Shown here piece by piece: positions 16,773-23,300 of a DNA stretch of 25,837 nt (positions are counted from its first letter, which is position 1; each line of letters begins with the position of its first letter). The stretch is taken from positions 24,800 through 50,636 of the IMG/VR virus record IMGVR_UViG_3300037847_002725, one strand, 5' to 3'. The notes beneath the pieces are model-generated. The model made no database searches, was not told where the DNA came from, and saw only the letters and a program-made list of their open reading frames with translations. Made by a program: the position numbers and the translations under genes. The DNA comes from a virus.

Positions 16773-17469
16773 TTTCTTCAACCTCTATAACCTCGCCACC
16801 TTCAGCGGCTACCAATTGTGAACGAACCCTACGCCATGTATCTGGACTTTCACGGGCAAGTTCCACTTTGAGAATGTTAATTGTATCTGCTCGCATGTTT
16901 GTTTCAGATAACGACATGCCAGATTTGTCTTGAATACGCATAATGTCTTTTACGGTTTCACGCACTTCTTTGCTTAGACCTGTGAGATTACGGACATATT
17001 GTGGGTCATGTCTATCCGCATCATCAAGCATCAATGTCAATTCACCGTTCAAACGCTCTGCGTTCTTTCGCAATTGCTCAACTTCTTCACCAGCGGCTAA
17101 TGCTACGATTGGTGCTGCTGATTGTTTGACAATTGGTTTGAGATGGTGCTTCATGTGGTGATATACAGACGATTCTGCGATACCCAACAATTCTGCAATT
17201 TCAGAAGATGGCATGCCTTCCAACATGTATCGGCTTTCTAATTCAGCGCGATTATCGGCAGTACATACTCCACATTCGCTATTTGACCCCATGTGGTATT
17301 CACCCATGTGATTACGGAAGTGGCGGTCAGATGTGCCTTCACGCCACCCCATATCTTTGTCAAGTTGCTTCGGAGTACTAATACCCGATAGCATATCTTG
17401 TTCAAATTGGTCGCGTGATTCATGCACACAAAAAGGACATGAATTACGAGTTATACGCTCCGCCATCAT
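16762..17469 (-). CDS. Tandem zinc/helix-turn-helix protein, candidate small terminase subunit
   Basis: This 235-residue protein contains the same module twice. Module 1 has C11-x2-C14, a helix-turn-helix-like stretch (MLSGISTPKQLDKDMGW) and H50/H54/H59 in RHFRNHMGEYH. Module 2 has C66-x2-C69, MLEGMPSSEIAELLGIAESS and H104-H109 in YHHMKHHL. This CxxC-HTH-HxxxH arrangement is common in phage and bacterial DNA-binding proteins. The remainder (about 125-215) is helical, ending in a low-complexity acidic tail. A small terminase subunit recognises viral DNA before TerL loads; position at the head of the packaging operon and a DNA-binding N-terminus fit that role. A transcription regulator is the main alternative, made attractive by the palindromes beside its start. 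Two adjacent ATGs (17469, 17466) have no clear Shine-Dalgarno, so the mRNA may be leaderless. Confidence 0.75.
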   Translation of the reverse strand: MMAERITRNSCPFCVHESRDQFEQDMLSGISTPKQLDKDMGWREGTSDRHFRNHMGEYHMGSNSECGVCTADNRAELESRYMLEGMPSSEIAELLGIAESSVYHHMKHHLKPIVKQSAAPIVALAAGEEVEQLRKNAERLNGELTLMLDDADRHDPQYVRNLTGLSKEVRETVKDIMRIQDKSGMSLSETNMRADTINILKVELARESPDTWRRVRSQLVAAEGGEVIEVEENEQ

Positions 17470-17514
17470 GTTATGCTAGTAACATTCATCAATTGAATGT
17501 TTTGTCAATGACAA
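17468..17514. promoter_or_regulatory. Three consecutive inverted repeats in a 46-bp divergent promoter region
   Basis: The gap between the divergent starts at 17469 (minus) and 17516 (plus) is almost wholly made of perfect inverted repeats. These are ATGTTA-6-TAACAT (17468-17485, touching the minus start codon), ACATTCA-5-TGAATGT (17482-17500) and TTGTCA-1-TGACAA (17502-17514, ending one base before the plus ATG). On the minus strand a TTGACA sits in the third palindrome. They look like operator sites controlling both genes; no binding protein is shown by the sequence. Confidence 0.6.
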
Positions 17515-17515
17515 C

Positions 17516-17767
17516 ATGGGGAGATTGCCACGCGCTCGTAAAATCGGTGGTGTTCCATTGAAATTGAAAACCGTCAAAGATTTGGGATTAGCAGCGATTG
17601 ATATTGCCACTGGTCGCCATGTTTCATTGGAGATGGCTCAACAAAGATGGGATACATGCAACACATGTGAACATTTCACTGGCACACGATGTAAATTGTG
17701 TGGGTGCTTTATGAAAAAGAAGGTTGGGCTGTTGTCATCAACATGTCCCGCTAACAAGTGGAACTAA
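17516..17767 (+). CDS. Small four-cysteine-plus zinc-ribbon protein
   Basis: One of only two plus-strand genes. The 83-residue product has a basic N-terminus (MGRLPRARKIGGVPLKLKTV), a helix around residues 25-42, and then a zinc-binding module: C-x2-C in CNTCEHFTG, C-x2-C in CKLCGCFMKKK, and a final CPANKW. This RW..C..C..F...C..CGCF...CP..KW pattern is frequent in small phage proteins of unknown role. ATG 17516 follows a palindrome by one base and lacks a Shine-Dalgarno, so the transcript is probably leaderless or tightly regulated. Its stop overlaps the stop of the convergent 86-residue gene by four bases. It may be an independently expressed accessory gene; no activity can be assigned. Confidence 0.85.
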   Translation: MGRLPRARKIGGVPLKLKTVKDLGLAAIDIATGRHVSLEMAQQRWDTCNTCEHFTGTRCKLCGCFMKKKVGLLSSTCPANKWN

Positions 17768-18024
17768 CGAGCCAATCGTCTATACACACTACCCGCCAAA
17801 ACGAAGAATGTGATAATGCAACCAACTACCCATGTCAATTCATTACCACCCATTTTATCGCCATTGCTTGCCAATAGCAAAAACGCACCAATGAATAGTG
17901 AAATAACTTGAACCATAATCAAATCAATCATTACATCATGGTCGGTGTCATGCATTATTTTCCAACCATCGGATATTGACCCAATGATGCTTGTCCCTTG
18001 CTTTGGTGGTTCTGAACCTATCAT
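17764..18024 (-). CDS. Two-span small membrane protein, last gene of the GTPase block
   Basis: An 86-residue protein with AGGAGG eight bases before ATG 18024. A cytoplasmic-looking N-terminus (residues 1-32) is followed by two hydrophobic segments, about 33-54 (MIDLIMVQVISLFIGAFLLL) and about 63-82 (LTWVVGCIITFFVLAGSVY), joined by a short polar loop (NGDKMGGNE). The positive C-terminal RRLAR suggests both termini are inside. It begins four bases beyond the end of the Q-rich protein gene (TGA at 18026), so it is made from the same transcript as the GTPase. The shape is compatible with a holin or a membrane anchor; holin is only one possibility because no lysis enzyme is nearby. Confidence 0.8.
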   Translation of the reverse strand: MIGSEPPKQGTSIIGSISDGWKIMHDTDHDVMIDLIMVQVISLFIGAFLLLASNGDKMGGNELTWVVGCIITFFVLAGSVYRRLAR

Positions 18025-18025
18025 A

Positions 18026-18655
18026 TCATCTGCCTCCTGTTAGTACTGACCGCACGAATCCACCTGCACCTTGACCGATGTTCTGAAGAACTCCTGGGTC
18101 TTGTAATGCAGCATCTAACGCACCTTGCATCATGCTTGCTTGTGCCATTTGTAGGATTCTTTGCTGTTCCATCAATGAACCTTGAACGGCTTGATTACAT
18201 GCGGATTGTAATTTGGTCAATTCCGCAGTGACATTTTCTGCGGATAGTGTTTGATATTGTGTTGGCAATGATGCAATGTCAATCGCAAGGTTGCCATCTT
18301 TATCTTCAGTGAACTTAGAATTGCGGAAGAACTCAACCATTGAAAGATTAACAATGTTAGCAATAATACTGATTAACATGTTAAGATTCTGTCCCATTAA
18401 GAATTGGTCAATTGGCTTTTGGTGATGCAATAGCATTGATACAATTTCCAATTCAGATGGTGGCATCATTGGTTGATTTGGATTGTATTGCTGACCTGTT
18501 GCACCAGCAGCAAATGCTTGAAACCCAGCGGGTTGAGCATATTGTTGCCCATATGCTGGTTGCTGACTTGCACCAAATTGCGGGTGCTGATTTGCACCCA
18601 GATTTAATCCACTTTGTTGTGGTTGTTGTTGATTATTTCCAAAAGGCCATACCAT
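18026..18655 (-). CDS. Gln-rich then helical protein in the GTPase block
   Basis: I choose ATG at 18655 (MVWPFGNNQQQPQQ, 209 residues) because GGGGAGG lies ten bases upstream; a TTG three codons earlier would sit directly on that site. Residues 1-65 are Gln/Pro/Ala/Gly rich with spaced tyrosines and are probably disordered. From PPSELEIVSMLLHHQKPIDQ onward it is helical, with a strongly hydrophobic helix at about 88-108 (NMLISIIANIVNLSMVEFF) that could be amphipathic or membrane-lying. A further long helix (about 140-185, ELTKLQSACNQAVQ; LMEQQRILQMAQASMMQGAL) may be a coiled coil. No family is recognised. It lies between a zinc-site protein and a two-span membrane protein, so a membrane-peripheral scaffold is a reasonable inference. 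Confidence 0.75.
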   Translation of the reverse strand: MVWPFGNNQQQPQQSGLNLGANQHPQFGASQQPAYGQQYAQPAGFQAFAAGATGQQYNPNQPMMPPSELEIVSMLLHHQKPIDQFLMGQNLNMLISIIANIVNLSMVEFFRNSKFTEDKDGNLAIDIASLPTQYQTLSAENVTAELTKLQSACNQAVQGSLMEQQRILQMAQASMMQGALDAALQDPGVLQNIGQGAGGFVRSVLTGGR

Positions 18656-18688
18656 TTCGCTCAATCCTCCCCATAGTGCCTCAGTTCA

Positions 18689-19672
18689 TCAGGCTTTTGG
18701 AACTTCTGGTGCGTCAAAAACCACTTCTTCTTCCTTCACAGTTTCCAATAATCCTTGTAATCCCAACCCCGTTGGTGCAACTGCTTGCTGCATTAAAGGC
18801 ATATTTGAAGCAGCAGTTAGCAATGGACTATGGTCGCCCAATCGTTGGAATTGTCGCAAATCAAAAATTACAACCGTCATGTCATTCATTCCAGTTTCCT
18901 TATTTGTAAAATGCTGAACGGGTATTCCATCTCTTTTTGCCATGCGGAAGAACTCTTCGTATTTTTGTAATCGCTCTGGTGTATTGTCTGGTTGTGTTCG
19001 CTTCACTGCTGCAATTGGAACGGCAACTGTTGATACACCACGCTTTAGTTTATCTTTCAATGTTCCACTACCACGCTCACGCTCGGCTTCTTCTTCTGCT
19101 TCCCATTGAGCAAGTAAATCGTATAGATGCAAATGTTCAGGGCAATATGTTCCCGTCAATGTTCGCCCACTAGTGACTCCTTCCCGTGCCAAAAATGCAC
19201 GGGGTTGCCCACTTACTGGGTCGGTGAAGTATTTTTCCCATAGTGATTCGCCTGTTTCCTCATCACGGATTTCACCATATACATTACCAACTGTTTGTAA
19301 TAAATTATGAACATCACAACCATCAACTACGCATTGTGATGTATTGTGAGAATATCGGTATTTACCGCCCAACCATCTTCGTGGCGACCACCATGCTCGC
19401 TTCATTGGCTTCAACAACTTGTATGCTTGCTTGATGTCTTTGCGTCTGCGCTTTCGTGGATTTGCATGCACACTCGGATAAAAATTGACCTTTGGTATCT
19501 CAATATGTGGGGTCTGTTCAGCAGCGGCTAACATTGCCCCTTGTGCTTGTGCTGCGTTTTGTAGTTCTTGCACATTCATATTGGATTGTGCTGACAGTTT
19601 CACCAAATCTGCTTGCGTACTCATGGCCAACTGTGCCTGTAATTCTCTATTCCTTCTGCTTTTGTCAAACAT
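18689..19672 (-). CDS. Zinc-site protein downstream of the GTPase
   Basis: A 327-residue protein starting at ATG 19672, only four bases after the GTPase stop, with AGGAAG upstream. Residues 5-50 form an Ala/Gln-rich helix. Residues 70-105 are very basic (NPRKRRRKDIKQAYKLLKPM; WWSPRRWLGGKYR). A metal site is suggested by C114-x4-C119-x2-H122 (QCVVDGCDVH) together with C177-x2-H180 (YCPEH), flanking a beta-rich region. A Glu-rich helix (189-200) and a region with alternating strands (IPVQHFTNKETGMNDMTVVI) follow, then an acidic tail. The C/H arrangement resembles zinc-ribbon proteins that bind partners or nucleic acids. I recognise no family. Co-translation with the GTPase makes it a candidate effector or membrane-recruited partner. 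Confidence 0.78.
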   Translation of the reverse strand: MFDKSRRNRELQAQLAMSTQADLVKLSAQSNMNVQELQNAAQAQGAMLAAAEQTPHIEIPKVNFYPSVHANPRKRRRKDIKQAYKLLKPMKRAWWSPRRWLGGKYRYSHNTSQCVVDGCDVHNLLQTVGNVYGEIRDEETGESLWEKYFTDPVSGQPRAFLAREGVTSGRTLTGTYCPEHLHLYDLLAQWEAEEEAERERGSGTLKDKLKRGVSTVAVPIAAVKRTQPDNTPERLQKYEEFFRMAKRDGIPVQHFTNKETGMNDMTVVIFDLRQFQRLGDHSPLLTAASNMPLMQQAVAPTGLGLQGLLETVKEEEVVFDAPEVPKA

Positions 19673-19676
19673 CGTT

Positions 19677-20390
19677 TCAACTTCCTAACATTTTGATGAG
19701 ACTATTCTCAACATTCCAACCAATGCGTGTGGCCATCATGCTCACCCTACATACAACCCCATGCTTCTGCAATTTAATCATAGCGGGTCTGAACGGGTCA
19801 AAGATTCTATGTTCCCTCAACCTTTGTTGTTGCCACAGAATACTGGCTTGCTCATCCCACCATCTATCTGCTTTGTTGGCAACTAAGAATACGAATAACG
19901 GCTTGTATTTTTTACCTTTGAACCGAGTCCATAGCCGTCTATATCTGTATCGTCTGTTGATGATTGCATCAACCAAGAACTCAAAGCCAGCGATTGCATC
20001 AACCGCACCAGGCCCTCCATTTTTTGACCTATCATCAAACATGTAAATGATACCTTCAACCTGCCTATCCACCATGTCATCAATCCATAGCGACCAAAAC
20101 TTGCGCTCACCGCCCATATCTGCTGAATGCACTACACGCTTTTTCCCTTCGTATTTGACACGCTTTCGTGTTGGGTGTGGCAATACATATTTGCTACCAA
20201 GCAGTTGTTTGAAATGTTTAGTGCGGTCATTATCACCAAGTTCTTCCATTTCACCTGGTGTGGTCATATACATGTCAAGTGTGGTCTTGCCAACCATTGT
20301 CGGACCGTAAATGCCGACCCTGCGTGGCTTCCAATAATCATACAACTCTTTCCCATAAAGGGCAGCGCCAACTAAAACTGCACCACTCAT
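19677..20390 (-). CDS. Arf/SR-beta-like small GTPase
   Basis: A 237-residue Ras-superfamily GTPase, nearest in layout to Arf/Sar1/SRP-receptor-beta. G1 is GPTMVGKTT (29-37). G2 is probably T74 in HPTRKRVKYEGKKRVV, which lines up with the Arf PT...V.Y switch/interswitch strand. G3 is DMGGER (91-96), G4 is NKAD (172-175) and G5 is perhaps SMMA (217-220). The Arf switch-II glutamine is Glu95 here, so GTP hydrolysis may be slow or depend on a partner. A short hydrophobic N-terminus (SGAVLVGAALYG) could insert in membranes like the Arf N-terminal helix. ATG 20390 overlaps the stop of the 79-residue membrane protein as ATGA. Such GTPases control membrane recruitment in eukaryotes and polarity in bacteria (MglA); in a tailed-virus genome this is unusual. 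Role here unknown; membrane-site assembly or host takeover is inferred. Confidence 0.9.
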   Translation of the reverse strand: MSGAVLVGAALYGKELYDYWKPRRVGIYGPTMVGKTTLDMYMTTPGEMEELGDNDRTKHFKQLLGSKYVLPHPTRKRVKYEGKKRVVHSADMGGERKFWSLWIDDMVDRQVEGIIYMFDDRSKNGGPGAVDAIAGFEFLVDAIINRRYRYRRLWTRFKGKKYKPLFVFLVANKADRWWDEQASILWQQQRLREHRIFDPFRPAMIKLQKHGVVCRVSMMATRIGWNVENSLIKMLGS

Positions 20391-20626
20391 TCAAACAGCC
20401 CCGCCACCCAATCTAAGAACCAAACCAATATATCGTGATACAAACTTGCACCCGAATAATACTCAATGGCAGATGTGGCAACAACGGCAATGAATGAACA
20501 TACAACTGCTTTGAGCCAACCCCATGTTCGCTCATACACCCTATCCACTTGATTCGCCATGTGGAGTTGGCGCAGTGTTCCTTCAACTGCGTCATCACTG
20601 GGTGTTTTGAAAAGCCATCCCATCAT
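20387..20626 (-). CDS. Small single-span membrane protein coupled to the GTPase
   Basis: A 79-residue protein beginning at one of two adjacent ATGs (20626, 20623) that overlap the upstream stop. An amphipathic, charged N-terminal part (residues 1-36, DDAVEGTLRQLHMANQVDRV) precedes a transmembrane helix at about 37-58 (WLKAVVCSFIAVVATSAIEY). The C-terminus is amphipathic and aromatic (LYHDILVWFLDWVAGLFE) and may lie on or dip into the membrane. Its stop codon overlaps the GTPase start (ATGA), so the two products are made in linked amounts. It is a natural candidate for the membrane anchor or receptor of the GTPase, but no family is recognised. Confidence 0.8.
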   Translation of the reverse strand: MMGWLFKTPSDDAVEGTLRQLHMANQVDRVYERTWGWLKAVVCSFIAVVATSAIEYYSGASLYHDILVWFLDWVAGLFE

Positions 20627-21216
20627 TCACCATCTTCCTTTTTGTATCGCTTATCGGGTGTGCCATCTTTTTTGGTTGGAACTTCACCGTAATCAACACC
20701 AAGATTAACCGCTTTGGTTTTTCCATCGGTTTTGTGTTTTGGTGGTGGGTTGAAATCAGCAGTTGAATCGTCAAATGTTTGCGGTTCACGGAAATGGTCA
20801 TCAAGAATACCAAGTGAATTACCACCCATCATTGCCATGTATGCATCTGGGTTTTGTTCCATCATTCGCAATTGCCTATCCATCTGCATTTGACGGACTT
20901 TCAATTCCTGTTCTAACTGTGCGTTAGCGAACTGAGATTGCATCTCACGGATTCTTCCATCACGAACTCTTTGTTGGCGAGTCCATTGGGCTTTGGAATC
21001 CATGCTCTCTTGAACCAACAGTTTGTAAAAGAAAAATGACATACCTTGTAATGTAAATGCGCCCATTGCATAGGTCAATGCATTACTGTATGTATCTTCA
21101 CTTTTCAACCATAATCCTGCATCAAACACGGCCACTGCTGACCCAACTAAAATTGAAACGAATCCAATAAACCCCATTACTCGGAGTATATCTTCATTAC
21201 TTTTTGCACTACTCAT
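20623..21216 (-). CDS. Two-span membrane protein with long cytoplasmic coiled coil
   Basis: First gene of the GTPase block, 197 residues, ATG 21216 preceded by GAGAGG at seven bases. Two hydrophobic helices lie at about 13-37 (VMGFIGFVSILVGSAVAVF) and about 48-67 (YAMGAFTLQGMSFFFYKLL). A charged, Gln/Met/Arg-rich helix follows (about 72-121, RQQRVRDGRIREMQSQFANA; QLEQELKVRQMQMDRQL), a likely coiled coil, and then a disordered, lysine- and proline-rich tail (PPPKHKTDGKTKAV). The layout suggests a membrane platform with a cytoplasmic stalk. It has the only obvious leader region upstream (21217-21368), so the promoter for the whole six-gene block is probably there. Function unknown. Confidence 0.8.
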   Translation of the reverse strand: MSSAKSNEDILRVMGFIGFVSILVGSAVAVFDAGLWLKSEDTYSNALTYAMGAFTLQGMSFFFYKLLVQESMDSKAQWTRQQRVRDGRIREMQSQFANAQLEQELKVRQMQMDRQLRMMEQNPDAYMAMMGGNSLGILDDHFREPQTFDDSTADFNPPPKHKTDGKTKAVNLGVDYGEVPTKKDGTPDKRYKKEDGE

Positions 21217-21275
21217 ACTACGGCCTCTCTGGTCAGTCGGTGCTGAAACGCCTCAATAAGCGTTCCGATTTCATA

Positions 21276-21360
21276 TTGTATCAATAATATCATGTATTGT
21301 ATGTACAGATATTGTCAAGAATAATAATTGTACAAATGATTCATAATACAATTGATACAA
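21276..21360. promoter_or_regulatory. AT-rich leader with 10-bp inverted repeat upstream of the GTPase block
   Basis: TTGTATCAAT at 21276-21285 and its exact reverse complement ATTGATACAA at 21351-21360 bracket a very AT-rich stretch. On the minus strand this lies 60-145 bases before the start of the first gene of the GTPase block and includes a TTGACA hexamer and several TATA-like stretches. No single promoter reading is convincing. A small AACGC/GCGTT hairpin (21247-21264) follows in the leader. It is probably the promoter and operator of the block. Confidence 0.5.
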
Positions 21361-21368
21361 CACATACG

Positions 21369-21424
21369 GTGGGATGGGTCAGGCATGGGCGAGAGAGGCA
21401 CACGGGCATCCCGACCCACCCCAC
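21369..21424 (-). terminator. GC-rich hairpin after the 237-residue gene, terminator-like
   Basis: Arms GTGGGATGGGTC (21369-21380) and GACCCACCCCAC (21413-21424) form a 12-bp stem. In minus-strand RNA the only imperfect pair is a G-U wobble, whereas plus-strand RNA would have an A-C mismatch, so the hairpin fits a minus-strand transcript. It starts 24 bases past the stop of the 237-residue gene and is followed downstream by AT-rich sequence, though there is no immediate U-run. The 32-nt loop contains its own GGGATGCCC. Confidence 0.55.
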
Positions 21425-21448
21425 TCATATCCTATGCAGTATGGTTAA

Positions 21449-22162
21449 TCAGTCCTCTGTCCTTCGGCTTCCAGTGCCTTCGGGTTGGTCAGCACGGTTG
21501 CGCTGTTCAGTATTTGGTGTGTTAGCACCAGCGGATAATTGTTGTCGGTCTTGACCAGTAACCCTTCGGTCATGCGATTGTGCTAGTTCGTCAAGCACAT
21601 CATCAACATCTCCCTTTCCTTCTGGTAATTCCGTGTGATGACGGACATGTGGTGCTACTTCCGTAGTACCAGGAATATCTGCGGTCCTTACACCGTGCTT
21701 GAATCCTGCTGGGACACCAGGCCCTCCTTCATACCATTCACGGGGATTGATACCTTGCCTTCGCATTGCACCTGCTAATCCACGACCACCTTGTTTTGCT
21801 TGTGCAATCAATCGGTGCATACGCTCGTTTGCTGCATCACGGGCTTCGTCATCTCCGCCCAAACCTTGTTGCCTTACTTCTTCCAAAGATGCTGGATGTG
21901 CGATTATGGATTGCCCTGTGTTTTCTCTATTCATGGCGTGTGCGGGAACATCTGCCCCACCTTTCATTCGCTCACGGAACTTATCAGATGCTCTTGTTCT
22001 GCCTTGACCACCTTCAGGGCTACCCGTTGGGTTCGGGAAGCCACGCGGTACACCTTTTGCACCAAACGGACCGCCACCCAAATCAGGGGGAGTAAGACCG
22101 CGTGATGCCATCTCTAGGTCTTTTTCAGTCAGTTCCTTCGCAATAACTCCAACGAGCGCCAT
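21449..22162 (-). CDS. Hydrophilic protein of unknown function
   Basis: A 237-residue Gly/Arg/Glu-rich soluble protein. The N-terminus (MALVGVIAKELTEKDLEMAS) may be a small helix. A Gly/Pro/Phe-rich part (PPDLGGGPFGAKGVPRGFPN) and then charged helical segments follow (ARDAANERMHRLIAQAKQGG). The C-terminal 40 residues look disordered. I see no catalytic signature or zinc site and recognise no family. ATG 22162 abuts the divergent plus-strand gene, and no Shine-Dalgarno is visible ahead of it, so both divergent messages may be leaderless, with promoters inside each other's 5' ends. A hairpin follows the stop. Its base composition is somewhat more GC-rich than its neighbours, which might mark a separate origin. 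Confidence 0.75.
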   Translation of the reverse strand: MALVGVIAKELTEKDLEMASRGLTPPDLGGGPFGAKGVPRGFPNPTGSPEGGQGRTRASDKFRERMKGGADVPAHAMNRENTGQSIIAHPASLEEVRQQGLGGDDEARDAANERMHRLIAQAKQGGRGLAGAMRRQGINPREWYEGGPGVPAGFKHGVRTADIPGTTEVAPHVRHHTELPEGKGDVDDVLDELAQSHDRRVTGQDRQQLSAGANTPNTEQRNRADQPEGTGSRRTED

Positions 22163-22168
22163 GTGTAT

Positions 22169-22513
22169 ATGGGAAGTCAGCCTCGTTTATCAAGTTATAT
22201 GAACTACAAACCCTGTGGGCTACTCATGGGGGAGTTATCGCCAGCCGCTAAGAAGCGGAAAAAGGAGTATGATACGAAGTATGAATCATCCCCTGAGCGT
22301 GTCAAATATCGTGAAGAATTGAATCAAGAACGAAGGAAACGAGGCATATATGGTGAAGGCGGACCTGATATGAGCCACACTAAAGACGGCAACATGGTTC
22401 CTGAATCACCACATACAAATCGCGCTCGCCATTTCAAAGAACGGGGGACACTGAAATCTTCTTCACCCATTGACCAAGCGTTTTCACTTTTGAAAGGTCA
22501 ATTGAACCAATGA
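22169..22513 (+). CDS. Small HNH-like basic protein with the SPIDQAF motif at its end
   Basis: Plus-strand gene, 114 residues from ATG 22169; GTG 22163, ATG 22199 and ATG 22226 are other possible starts and none has a clear ribosome site. A basic helical part (SPAAKKRKKEYDTKYE; SPERVKYREELNQERRKRG) is followed by GGPDMSHTKDGNMVPESP and then NRARHF. The K-rich helix followed by D-x-x-H-x-x-D-G-N...NR resembles the small phage HNH-like family usually written D-x-x-H-x-D-G-N...N-x-R, with one extra residue. Nuclease activity is uncertain because the usual Asn and second His are not clear. The final residues SPIDQAFSLLKG (22463-22495) nearly repeat the end of the gene at the right edge. The 3' end overlaps the convergent lyase gene by 80 bp. 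Confidence 0.75.
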   Translation: MGSQPRLSSYMNYKPCGLLMGELSPAAKKRKKEYDTKYESSPERVKYREELNQERRKRGIYGEGGPDMSHTKDGNMVPESPHTNRARHFKERGTLKSSSPIDQAFSLLKGQLNQ

Positions 22514-23300
22514 TGGGTATATCGTTTGACGATGCCCACGATACCAATTCTTCTGTTGCCAAGTTAGCACCCGAACCTGGTGCAAATGGGCAACCACCCA
22601 ATCCACCAATGCTGGCATCAAACTCACGAATACCACTGTCATATGCGCTTTGCACATTCCCTATCAGTGAATCACCATGTTCATTGTGATGCAAATGAAT
22701 TGCCCATGTGGTGTATATGCCTTTAGTCAAACTCATCACATGTTCAATTGATTCTTTGGTCGCAAGACCTGATGTATCAGATAACACAACTGTTGAACCA
22801 ATCAATGCACATTGCTCTAACACCATTCGCATTTTTTCATCATCACATTGTCCGTCAATCGGACAACCAAATGCATTTGAGATATACACACGAATGTTAT
22901 TCTTGTCAATACCATACAACATACTGCGATACGATGCCAATAACACATTCAACGACGAATTGAAATTATTTTTGTTGAATGATTCGGAAGGTGAAAGGCA
23001 TACATTGAACTTCTTTGCACCAACTGACTTTGCACGAATCAATCCCCTTTCGTTTGGCACTAACACACTGAAATTGCCATTCAAGTGTGCAATTTGTTGA
23101 TACACTTCGGCACTGTTCGCCATGTTTGGAACATATCGTGGATGAACAAAACTGCCGACTTCAATGTTGTCAATGCCAGCATTATACAAATCGTTTATCA
23201 TTTGCACTTTGTCAGATAACGACCAATCAGTTTTCGCTGCTTGAATACCATCACGAGGGCCGACTTCAAAAATCGTGATTCCCTTCACGATACCACTCAC
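22434..23300 (-). CDS. 3-hydroxy-3-methylglutaryl-CoA lyase-like DRE-TIM enzyme
   Basis: This protein matches HMG-CoA lyase, which splits HMG-CoA into acetyl-CoA and acetoacetate in leucine and ketone-body metabolism using a divalent metal in a TIM barrel. With GTG 23300 as start (288 residues), expected active-site residues are in place: R16 and D17 in FEVGPRDGIQ, E47 in IEVGSFVHP, H202 and H204 in IHLHHNEHG, C237 in GGLGGCPFAPG and N246 in GANLATEE. Spacings agree well with the human enzyme. The frame is open to GTG 23336, but GTG 23300 overlaps the stop of the 53-residue gene as GTGA and has AGAGG eight bases upstream. The barrel end is short (GSIDLSKVKTLGQWVKKIS) and overlaps a convergent gene. 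A related DRE-TIM lyase acting on another acyl-CoA is possible. It appears functional, and it is surprising next to virion genes. Confidence 0.9.
   Translation of the reverse strand: MSGIVKGITIFEVGPRDGIQAAKTDWSLSDKVQMINDLYNAGIDNIEVGSFVHPRYVPNMANSAEVYQQIAHLNGNFSVLVPNERGLIRAKSVGAKKFNVCLSPSESFNKNNFNSSLNVLLASYRSMLYGIDKNNIRVYISNAFGCPIDGQCDDEKMRMVLEQCALIGSTVVLSDTSGLATKESIEHVMSLTKGIYTTWAIHLHHNEHGDSLIGNVQSAYDSGIREFDASIGGLGGCPFAPGSGANLATEELVSWASSNDIPIIGSIDLSKVKTLGQWVKKISVSPVL

Noticed and set aside
17764-18024. Firm call of holin for the 86-residue two-span protein
   Set aside because: Two spans and small size fit, but there is no endolysin nearby and the gene is coupled to the GTPase block, so it is left as a membrane protein.
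21297-21330. Bacterial-type promoter on the minus strand built on the TTGACA hexamer
   Set aside because: No convincing -10 hexamer lies at 16-18 bp, and the host domain is unknown; it is noted only as a possible element.
22434-23300. Isopropylmalate synthase or homocitrate synthase as the identity of the DRE-TIM enzyme
   Set aside because: The GGLGGCPFAPG loop with its Cys, the short length and the absence of a regulatory domain fit HMG-CoA lyase better.
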